NCBI RefSeq assembly: GCF_024178165.1
Contig: NZ_JAMZIE010000002.1
Coordinates: 496,001 to 560,000 of the forward strand
Source: Halohasta salina
GTDB lineage: Archaea; Halobacteriota; Halobacteria; Halobacteriales; Haloferacaceae
Reading direction: 5' to 3'
Length of the DNA stretch: 64,000 nt
The notes under the pieces were generated by a model that worked only from the letters and a program-made list of their open reading frames with translations, had not been told where the DNA came from and ran no database searches. Shown here one piece after another: positions 15,919 through 22,766 of the stretch (position 1 is its first letter; every line of letters starts with the position of its first letter). A program made the position numbers and the translations under genes.

Positions 15919-17484
15919 ATGCCGGAGATCGAAATCGATCCGACGACACGTATCGAGGGGCACCACAGCACGACGCTCGACGTCGAGAACGGAGTGGTGA
16001 CCGAAGCCAAGAGCCACATGGACATGTTCCGCGGCATGGAGCTGGTCGTGCTGAACCGGCCGCCGTCGGACGCGCCGGTGTTCACCCAGCGCGTCTGTGG
16101 CGTCTGTTTCACGGTCCACCGCCAGACGTCGCTGTTGGCCATCGAGAACGCGGCCAAGAACGCCGGCGTCTTCGACGGCATCCCGGAGACGGCCCGGAAG
16201 ATGCGGAACCTGCTCGAACGCATGGCGACGCTGTGGAACCACGCCGTCCACATGTTCGCGCTCGTCGGGCCGGACTACAGCGACGCCGTCGCCGACACGG
16301 GGCTGACCCGGATCGACCCGATGGAGGGAGAGGGGTACAAAGCCGCCTTGGAGGCCCAACGCGAGCTGCTGTCGGGCTTCGCCGAGTTCGGCGGGAAGGC
16401 TCCCCATCCCCTCACCTACGCCCCCGGTGGGATGTCCGCGAACCCCACGATCGAGAAACTCCAGCAGATCCGCGATCAGGTCGAGTTCGTCAGCGACTGG
16501 CTCGGCCCGACCGACGCCGTCCCCGAAGTCATCGAGAACGTCCGCAACGACGAGTTCGACCCTACGCTGGGCGAGGGGCTCCACGACATCGTGTCGATCC
16601 TCTTTGCCGCCAAGGAGGCCGGTGCCGACGACTTCGGTGTCGGGCCCGGCCGCTACTACTGCAACGGGATCTATCCCGACGAAAATGGCGACGACCAGAT
16701 CCCCTCAGGGATCTACGTCGACGGCGAACTCTCCCATCCCAGCGACGAGGAGATCACGGCGGCGATAACCGAAGACACTGCCCACTCGTGGTACACCGAC
16801 GACTCCGGCGGCCACCCGATGGAGGAGACCCCACCGAAGCCCGACCCCGAAAAGGAGGGGGCCTACTCGTGGGGGAAGGCCCCGCGGTACAACGGGATGA
16901 ACATGGAGACGGGATCGCTGGCCCGCTTGATCATCACGGACAAGGACCCGTTCGATCTACGGTCGACGCTGGGCGGCGACCCGACCAAAAGCAGCACGCT
17001 CAACCGGCTGATCGCCCGTGCCCAGGAGTCACTGCTCCTCCGGGATCAGATTCTGGAACTGCTCGACGACATCGACCCCAACGGGACGGTCAACAACGGC
17101 TGGAGCGACGACTTCAGCGGCGAGGGCGTCGGCCTCTGGGAGGCCTCCCGGGGTGCACTCTCCCACTGGGTGAAGATCGAGGACGGCACCATCACCAACT
17201 ACCAGATCATCACGCCGACGCTGTGGAACCTCGGCCCGCGAGACGAGTCGGGGACGCCGAGCATCTTCGAGGGGGCCGTCGAGGGGATGGCCGTCGAAGA
17301 CGTCGAGAACCCGATCAACGTGATGCGGACGGTCCGGTCGTTCGACCCGTGTCTGGCCTGTTCGGTCCACGTCGAGAGCCCCGACGTGAGCTACACCGAA
17401 GAGATCACGCCGGCCTCGCCGGGCAGCGCGATCGGCGCGGCCTGTGACGCCCCCATCGCCGGCGAGGAGGTCGACGATCCATGA
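15919..17484 (+). CDS. hyaB: [NiFe] hydrogenase large (catalytic) subunit
   Basis: This 521-residue subunit holds the Ni-Fe(CN)2CO site. The N-terminal RIEGHH is followed by the first Cys pair in RVCGVCFTVH (C60, C63, H67) and the second pair in DPCLACSVH (C478, C481, H484). It has no signal peptide, so it should be co-exported with the Tat-bearing small subunit. The 37 residues after His484 are the peptide expected to be removed by the maturation protease encoded two genes downstream; this tail is longer than the roughly 15 residues common in bacterial enzymes. The start is 3 nt after the small-subunit stop, and the stop overlaps the cytochrome b start (ATGA). Confidence 0.93.
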   Translation: MPEIEIDPTTRIEGHHSTTLDVENGVVTEAKSHMDMFRGMELVVLNRPPSDAPVFTQRVCGVCFTVHRQTSLLAIENAAKNAGVFDGIPETARKMRNLLERMATLWNHAVHMFALVGPDYSDAVADTGLTRIDPMEGEGYKAALEAQRELLSGFAEFGGKAPHPLTYAPGGMSANPTIEKLQQIRDQVEFVSDWLGPTDAVPEVIENVRNDEFDPTLGEGLHDIVSILFAAKEAGADDFGVGPGRYYCNGIYPDENGDDQIPSGIYVDGELSHPSDEEITAAITEDTAHSWYTDDSGGHPMEETPPKPDPEKEGAYSWGKAPRYNGMNMETGSLARLIITDKDPFDLRSTLGGDPTKSSTLNRLIARAQESLLLRDQILELLDDIDPNGTVNNGWSDDFSGEGVGLWEASRGALSHWVKIEDGTITNYQIITPTLWNLGPRDESGTPSIFEGAVEGMAVEDVENPINVMRTVRSFDPCLACSVHVESPDVSYTEEITPASPGSAIGAACDAPIAGEEVDDP

Positions 17485-18311
17485 CCACATCGGACCCCGG
17501 TCCAACCGGCGACGAGGCGGCTAATCTGCGCCAGCGACTGGTTGGCCTCGTCGGCTCGGTGCTCGCACCGCCCGAGGAGGCCGACGACCGGTACAGCCGG
17601 GTCCAGGCGCTGAAAGGCCGGGTTACCGTCGAACGACACGGCCTCGGCGCACGACTCTCCCATTGGACGCAGGCGTTTCTGATGTTCGTCCTGATGGGGA
17701 CGGGGTATGCCATCTGGACGGGGAGCTACGGCCCGCTCAACGTCGTGCCGTGGGACGGCTACTACCTCGCCTTCGGGCTGCACATGTGGGCCGGGATCCT
17801 GCTCATGGCGTTTTTGTTCGTCCTGTTCCCGCTGTATCACGTCTACGTCGACGGCCACCGCCAACTGGCCGAACTCGCGGATATCCGGGTGGCGCTGCGG
17901 GTCGGTCAGGCCTTTGTCGGCCTGAAATCCTACATCCCGGGCTACCACGAGGCACGCCAGACCTACGACGAAGAAGACGGCGACTGGGTCGCCTACCACC
18001 CGATGCAGAAGACGTTCTTCTGGTGGGTATCGATCCTCTTCGGCGTGCTCGCGTTGACCGGCTTCGGCATGTATCGGGAGATGCGGTCGGATCCGGCCTG
18101 GTGGGTCGACTGGCTCGGCTTTCTGGACGGCTGGCTGAACATCGTCCTGCTGAAGCAGATCCACCTGCTGACCTTCTTCCTGATCGTGGCGATGGTCGCC
18201 GGTCACGTCTACTTCGCCCTCCTGCCGAGCAACCGGGAGACGCTCAAGTCGATGGTGTTCGGCGAGATGGACGCCTACGTACTAGGGGGAGAGGATGACG
18301 ACGAGCGGTGA
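17481..18311 (+). CDS. hyaC: Hydrogenase cytochrome b subunit
   Basis: This 276-residue protein has four main membrane helices and a polar N-terminal extension of about 50 residues. Candidate haem ligands are histidines in RLSHWTQAF, GLHMWAG, KQIHLLTFF and AGHVYF, the pattern of Ni/Fe-hydrogenase b-type cytochromes (HyaC/HupC). It would take electrons from the distal cluster of the small subunit and reduce quinone. A hydrophilic loop of about 50 residues between helices 2 and 3 (with SYIPGYHEARQTYDEEDG) is also typical. It overlaps the large-subunit stop by 4 nt and the protease start by 17 nt, so translation is probably coupled. Confidence 0.88.
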   Translation: MTTSDPGPTGDEAANLRQRLVGLVGSVLAPPEEADDRYSRVQALKGRVTVERHGLGARLSHWTQAFLMFVLMGTGYAIWTGSYGPLNVVPWDGYYLAFGLHMWAGILLMAFLFVLFPLYHVYVDGHRQLAELADIRVALRVGQAFVGLKSYIPGYHEARQTYDEEDGDWVAYHPMQKTFFWWVSILFGVLALTGFGMYREMRSDPAWWVDWLGFLDGWLNIVLLKQIHLLTFFLIVAMVAGHVYFALLPSNRETLKSMVFGEMDAYVLGGEDDDER

Positions 18312-18816
18312 GGCGACCACAAGCGGAGTAGCGTCGAGTGGCGAGTCGACCGCCACGGAGCCCGCCGTCGAGCAGGCCGTCGTCGGCGTCGGCAGCCGCG
18401 TCATGGGCGACGACGGCGTCGGCTTCCACGCCGTCGAGCGCCTGCAGGACCGCTCGCTGCCCGGCGGCGTAACCGCGACCCACGCCGGAACGACCGCCTT
18501 CCTCGCGCTGGAGGCGATGAGCGGGGCCGACCGCGCGGTCGTCGTCGACGCGCTCGCACTCGACGACGACCCGGGGACGATCCGCGAGTTCCGGCTTCAC
18601 GACGCACCCGAGGAGGCCCCGGAGGTAACGATGCACGACTTCAGCTTCACCGACGCGCTCGCGGTCGGCGACGCTGCCTACGACCTGCCCGAGGAGGTGT
18701 TGCTCGTCGGGGTCGTCCCCGAACGACTCGAACCGAGCCTCGAACTCTCCGAGACGGTCGCGGCGGCGTTACCCGACCTCGTCTCGCGTATCGAAACCCG
18801 ACTCGACACAGCATGA
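18295..18816 (+). CDS. hyaD: Hydrogenase maturation endopeptidase
   Basis: This 173-residue HyaD/HycI-family protease has the diagnostic GVGSRVMGDDGVGFHAVE (nickel-binding Asp within GDDG), a VVVDAL strand carrying a second acidic ligand, and a late HDFSFTDAL histidine. It removes the C-terminal peptide of the large subunit after Ni insertion, triggering closure of the active site. A Thr/Ser/Glu-rich extension of about 25 residues precedes the core and is not part of the conserved fold. The start overlaps the cytochrome b gene, and the stop overlaps the next small gene (ATGA). Confidence 0.88.
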   Translation: MTTSGEATTSGVASSGESTATEPAVEQAVVGVGSRVMGDDGVGFHAVERLQDRSLPGGVTATHAGTTAFLALEAMSGADRAVVVDALALDDDPGTIREFRLHDAPEEAPEVTMHDFSFTDALAVGDAAYDLPEEVLLVGVVPERLEPSLELSETVAAALPDLVSRIETRLDTA

Positions 18817-18992
18817 ACGGAACCTGGTACTGTACCGACTGTGAGGAACAGATCGACAAGGACGCCATCGACGACCACGAGGCCGACGGCCACCACGTCA
18901 AGGGGCATTTCCGCCCCGATCGGCTGTTGTCCGGCGATCCCGAACTCGTCGGCACGCAGGCGGGACTCGGCGATACCGGGGGTGGGTCCTGA
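18813..18992 (+). CDS. Zinc-finger microprotein inside the hydrogenase operon
   Basis: This 59-residue gene is joined to its neighbours by ATGA and TGATG overlaps. The protein begins MNGTWYCTDCEEQIDKDAID and continues with histidines in DDHEADGHHVKGH, giving a C-x2-C plus His-His layout typical of haloarchaeal one-domain zinc-finger microproteins. The rest (about 35-59) is Gly- and Leu-containing and likely flexible. I do not know a named hydrogenase accessory protein of this type. Position between the protease and hypC, with coupled translation, suggests a role in maturation, metal handling or regulation of the enzyme; that is inference. Confidence 0.75.
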   Translation: MNGTWYCTDCEEQIDKDAIDDHEADGHHVKGHFRPDRLLSGDPELVGTQAGLGDTGGGS

Positions 18993-19315
18993 TGTGTCTG
19001 GGCGTCCCCGGCGAGATCAAAGAGATCGACGGCCACGAAGCCGTGGCCGACTTCTGGGGCGTCGAGCGACGCGTCCGCCTCGACGTGGTCGGCGACGCCG
19101 TCGACGTCGGTGACTACATCCTCAACCACGCCGGCTTCGCGATCCGAAAGATCCCCGACCGCGAGGTCGAAGAGACGATGGCGATCTACGAGTCGCTGTT
19201 CGGCGACGACGTCGACGAGGCGCTCGACGAGATCGGCGCGCCCCAGGGTGCGGATATCGACCTCGGCGACGAACAGCCGGCGGCCGAACCCGTGGGTGAG
19301 TCCAATGACGACTGA
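18992..19315 (+). CDS. hypC: Hydrogenase maturation chaperone HypC
   Basis: This 107-residue protein opens MCLGVPGEI, whose Cys2 is the essential ligand that carries the Fe(CN)2CO unit with HypD. The OB-fold core follows (to about residue 75, ending with MAIYESLFG), then an acidic C-terminal tail of about 30 residues typical of halophilic homologues. Its ATG overlaps the stop of the preceding microprotein gene, and its stop overlaps the hypD start by 11 nt. Confidence 0.93.
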   Translation: MCLGVPGEIKEIDGHEAVADFWGVERRVRLDVVGDAVDVGDYILNHAGFAIRKIPDREVEETMAIYESLFGDDVDEALDEIGAPQGADIDLGDEQPAAEPVGESNDD

Positions 19316-20414
19316 GGTCGACGATCTGAAGTTCCGCGACCCGGAGGCCGCAGAGGAACTCGCCGCCGACATCGAGGCCCAGATGGCGCGGATCGACGAG
19401 CCGGTCGAGATCATGCACGTCTGTGGGAGCCACGAGCAGGTCATCGCCAAGTTCGGGCTCCGGAGCATGCTCCCGGCTGACCTCTCGATAACGATGGGAC
19501 CGGGCTGTCCGGTCTGTGTGACGAACATGCCCGAAGTCGACGAGGCGGTGGCGCTCGCGGAGGCCGGCAAGACCGTCGCGACCTACGGCGACATGTTCCG
19601 CGTGCCGGGGACGGTCAAATCACTCGCGGACGCCAAATCGGAGGGCGCGTCGGTCGAGGTCGTCTACAGCGCGAGCGATGCGGTCGACCTCGCCGCGGAA
19701 AACCCCGACGAGGACGTCGTCTTCTTCGCGACCGGCTTCGAGACCACGGCCGCGCCGACCGCGGCCGTCCTGCAGGCCGACCCGCCGGAGAACTTCTACG
19801 TCCTCTCGGCGCACAAGTACGTCCCCCCGGCGATGGAAGTCGTCGCGGAGATGCCCGACACCGACGTCGACGCGTTCCTCGCGGCCGGCCACGCGGCGAC
19901 CATCACGGGCTACGGCCTCTTCGAGGAGTTCACCGACGAGTACGACCTCCCGGTCGTCGTCGGCGGTTTCGAACCGCTCGACGTGCTGTACGGCGTCCGC
20001 AGGATCCTCGAATTCATCGAGGCGGGCGAAAGTGGCCTCGACAACGCCTATCCACGTGGTGTCTCTCGCGAGGGTAACGTGGCGGCAATGGGTGCCATTG
20101 ACGAGGTGTTCGAGCGCACGTCCGGCGAGTGGCGCGGTATCGCCGAGATCCCGGAGGCCAACTTCGTCCTGCGCGACGACTACGCAGCCCACAGCGCCCG
20201 CCGACAGTTCGACGTCGAGGCCGTCGACGGGGCGGGCGATCCCCTCACCGAGGAGTGTATTTGTGGCAATATCATGGCCGGAACGGCCTCGCCAAAGGAG
20301 TGTGATCTGTTCGGCGAGGAGTGTACGCCGTCGAACCCGGTCGGGGCGTGTATGGTCTCCGACGAGGGCACCTGCAAGATCGCCCTCGAGTACGGGGGGC
20401 AGCCGGACCTATGA
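19305..20414 (+). CDS. hypD: Hydrogenase maturation protein HypD
   Basis: This 369-residue Fe-S protein is the scaffold on which Fe(CN)2CO is assembled with HypC. Visible signatures are HVCGSHE (active Cys), GPGCPVC, FFATGFETTAAPTAA, and the C-terminal cluster-binding cysteines in ECICGNIMAGTASPKEC followed by ECTPSNPVGACMVSDEGTC. The ATG at 19305 is used because it gives the normal HypD N terminus; the open frame upstream is simply hypC read in another phase. It overlaps hypE by 4 nt. Confidence 0.94.
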   Translation: MTTEVDDLKFRDPEAAEELAADIEAQMARIDEPVEIMHVCGSHEQVIAKFGLRSMLPADLSITMGPGCPVCVTNMPEVDEAVALAEAGKTVATYGDMFRVPGTVKSLADAKSEGASVEVVYSASDAVDLAAENPDEDVVFFATGFETTAAPTAAVLQADPPENFYVLSAHKYVPPAMEVVAEMPDTDVDAFLAAGHAATITGYGLFEEFTDEYDLPVVVGGFEPLDVLYGVRRILEFIEAGESGLDNAYPRGVSREGNVAAMGAIDEVFERTSGEWRGIAEIPEANFVLRDDYAAHSARRQFDVEAVDGAGDPLTEECICGNIMAGTASPKECDLFGEECTPSNPVGACMVSDEGTCKIALEYGGQPDL

Positions 20415-21442
20415 GCGACGAGACGGTAACCGTCGCCCACGGCTCCGGAGCCGGGAAGACCCGGGAGTTCATCGAGGACCGTATCTGCTCGCGGTTCGCC
20501 GACGCTGGCGGAGACCCGGACCTCGCCGTCGGCCTCGGGGCACTCGACGACGGCGCGGTCCACGATCTCGGCGACCAGTCGGTGGTCGTCACGACCGATA
20601 GCCACGTCGTCTCGCCGCTGTCGTTCCCGGGCGGCGACATCGGTCGGCTGGCCGTCGCGGGGACGGTCAACGATCTGGCGGTCATGGGGGCAACCGACCC
20701 ACTCTCGCTTACCTGTTCGCTCGTCGTCGAGGCGGGGACGTCTCTCGACCTGCTGGAGGAGATCCTCGACTCGATGCAGGCCGCCTGCGAGGAGGCCGGC
20801 TGTGCCATCACCACCGGCGACACGAAGGTGATGGGCAGCGGCGAGATCGACGGGATCGTCATCAACACCACGGGGGTCGGCGTCCTCCCGCGGGGCGAGC
20901 ACGTTCCCGACGCGGGCCTCTCGCCGGGTGACAAACTCGTTCTCTCGGGGCCAGTCGGCGACCACGGCATCACGCTACTGGCCGAGCGCGAGGGGTTCGA
21001 TATCGACGGCGACCTCACGAGCGACGTCGCGCCGATCAACGACATCGTCGACGCCGCACTCGACACGGGGACCGTCACCGCGATGAAAGACCCGACGCGG
21101 GGCGGGCTCGCGACCGCACTCAACGAGATGGTTCGGAAGGCCGACATCGGGGCGACGGTCGACGAGACCGCGATCCCGGTCCGCGAGTCGGTCGCGGCGG
21201 CGGGCGAACTCCTCGGGATCGACCCCTTCGACGTGGCCAACGAGGGGAAGGTCGTCTTCGGCGTCGACGCCGCCGACGCCGAGGCCGTCGTCGAGGCGAT
21301 CCGGTCGACCCAACGGGGGAGCGACGCCGCCGTCATCGGCGAGGTCACCGCGGACAACGCCGGGCGGGTCGTCCTCGACACCGGGTTCGGACGCCGCTAC
21401 CTGAGTGAACCGGAGGGCGAACAGCTCCCACGGATCTGCTGA
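20411..21442 (+). CDS. hypE: Hydrogenase maturation protein HypE
   Basis: This 343-residue member of the PurM/SelD-like ATP-dependent family dehydrates the thiocarbamate on its C-terminal cysteine to thiocyanate, the source of the active-site cyanides. Features are the N-terminal HGSGAGKTREFIED, TDSHVVSPLSFPGGDIGRLA, KDPTRGGLATALNE and, decisively, the terminal P-R-I-C. It works with HypF, which is encoded three genes downstream. The ATG overlaps the hypD stop (ATGA), and hypA starts 2 nt after its own stop. Confidence 0.95.
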   Translation: MSDETVTVAHGSGAGKTREFIEDRICSRFADAGGDPDLAVGLGALDDGAVHDLGDQSVVVTTDSHVVSPLSFPGGDIGRLAVAGTVNDLAVMGATDPLSLTCSLVVEAGTSLDLLEEILDSMQAACEEAGCAITTGDTKVMGSGEIDGIVINTTGVGVLPRGEHVPDAGLSPGDKLVLSGPVGDHGITLLAEREGFDIDGDLTSDVAPINDIVDAALDTGTVTAMKDPTRGGLATALNEMVRKADIGATVDETAIPVRESVAAAGELLGIDPFDVANEGKVVFGVDAADAEAVVEAIRSTQRGSDAAVIGEVTADNAGRVVLDTGFGRRYLSEPEGEQLPRIC

Positions 21443-21444
21443 GC

Positions 21445-21885
21445 ATGCACGAACTCAGCCTCGCGGAGGCACTGCTCGACCGGGCCGCCGAGGTCGCCGC
21501 CGAACACGACGCCGAGACCGTCGACGCGCTGACCGTCGAACTCGGTGCGGCGACCCACGTCAACCCCGACCAGTTGCGGTTCTGTCTCGAAACGGTCGCG
21601 ACGGCGACGGTCGCGGCGGATGCCACGGTCGACATCGAGACCGTCACCCCACGCGCGGCCTGCGACTGCGGCTGGGAGGGCGAGCCGCCGAGCTTCGAGG
21701 GGACCGCAGCCGTCGTACCGACGGCTCGCTGTCCGGAGTGTGGCGACCGGACCGAGTTCGTCCGCGGAAAGGAGTGTCACCTGACCGCCGTCTCCGTCCC
21801 TGACGACGCCGAGTCGACCACCGCCGAGAACGACAGCGATTCGACTTCCACCGAGAACGACACAGAAGCGACCACCACCGAATAG
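21445..21885 (+). CDS. hypA: Hydrogenase nickel-insertion protein HypA
   Basis: This 146-residue protein begins MHELSLAEALLDRA, where the invariant Met-His-Glu binds nickel. A zinc site follows with cysteines in ACDCGWEG and RCPECGD. The last 30 residues are a Thr/Glu/Asp/Ser-rich tail (DDAESTTAENDSDSTST and on), an extension relative to the usual length of about 115. HypA hands nickel to the large subunit together with HypB, encoded immediately downstream. Confidence 0.93.
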   Translation: MHELSLAEALLDRAAEVAAEHDAETVDALTVELGAATHVNPDQLRFCLETVATATVAADATVDIETVTPRAACDCGWEGEPPSFEGTAAVVPTARCPECGDRTEFVRGKECHLTAVSVPDDAESTTAENDSDSTSTENDTEATTTE

Positions 21886-21897
21886 GAGCACGACACC

Positions 21898-22764
21898 ATG
21901 ACGACAGTACCCACCGCGAGACGGATGCATCGAACACCAATCGACCGGCTGCTGGCCGCTCTGTTCGGTCGATCACAGCGATCACAGCGAGCGCCGATCG
22001 CCCGCGCCCACCGGTTCGGCCACGATCACGACGAGTCGACCGAGTCGGAGGCCGCCGACGACGTACTCGCACAGTTCCGCGAGCAGGCCCAGGCGCTCCA
22101 CGAGGAGGTCGTCCACGACCACGGCGTGTTCGTCGTCGAGTTCCTCGGGGCGACCGGCAGCGGCAAGACGACGCTCGTCGAGCGACTTATCGAGCGCGCC
22201 CCGAACGACGAGCAGATCGGTGTCGTCGTGGGCGACGTGGCCGGGGACGACGACGCGAGCCGGTTCCGTGACCACGGCGTGTCGGTCGCCAACGTCACGA
22301 CCGGCAAGGAGTGTCACCTCGACCCCGGCCTGTTGGAGGGGGCCCTCTCCGAGTTCGATCTCGACGAACTGGATCGGCTGTACGTCGAAAACGTCGGCAA
22401 CATGGTCTGTCCGGCCGACTTTCCGCTCGGCGCACAGGCACGGGTCCTCGTCGTGAGCACGACCGAAGGCGACGACGTGGTGCGCAAACACCCGCTGTTG
22501 TTCGAGGCCTGCGACGCCGCGGTCGTCAACAAGGTCGACATCGCGGATGCCGTGGGAGCCGATCTCGACCGCATGGCCGCGGATGTCCAGGATGTCGTCC
22601 CTGACATGGACGTGTTCCGGACGAACGCACGGGCCGACGAGGGTGTCGACGACCTCGCGTCGTTCCTGGCCAACCTCCGGACGGGCGACCACCACCATCA
22701 CGGCCACGGCAACCACGATCACGCCCATGACGACCACGTAGGGACACACGACCACCACGACTGA
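21898..22764 (+). CDS. hypB: Hydrogenase nickel GTPase HypB with His-rich C terminus
   Basis: This 288-residue SIMIBI GTPase has its P-loop in GATGSGKTTLVE (residues 84-91 core), then VGDVAGDDDASR, TGKECHLDP, the YVENVGNMVCP metal-switch segment, and NKVD for guanine recognition. It drives nickel insertion with HypA. Twelve of the last 26 residues are histidine, and a few more (HRFGHDHDE) lie in the N-terminal extension. His-rich nickel-storage segments of HypB are usually N-terminal, so the C-terminal placement is unusual. A GGAG-type sequence stands before the ATG. Confidence 0.92.
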   Translation: MTTVPTARRMHRTPIDRLLAALFGRSQRSQRAPIARAHRFGHDHDESTESEAADDVLAQFREQAQALHEEVVHDHGVFVVEFLGATGSGKTTLVERLIERAPNDEQIGVVVGDVAGDDDASRFRDHGVSVANVTTGKECHLDPGLLEGALSEFDLDELDRLYVENVGNMVCPADFPLGAQARVLVVSTTEGDDVVRKHPLLFEACDAAVVNKVDIADAVGADLDRMAADVQDVVPDMDVFRTNARADEGVDDLASFLANLRTGDHHHHGHGNHDHAHDDHVGTHDHHD

Positions 22765-22766
22765 CG

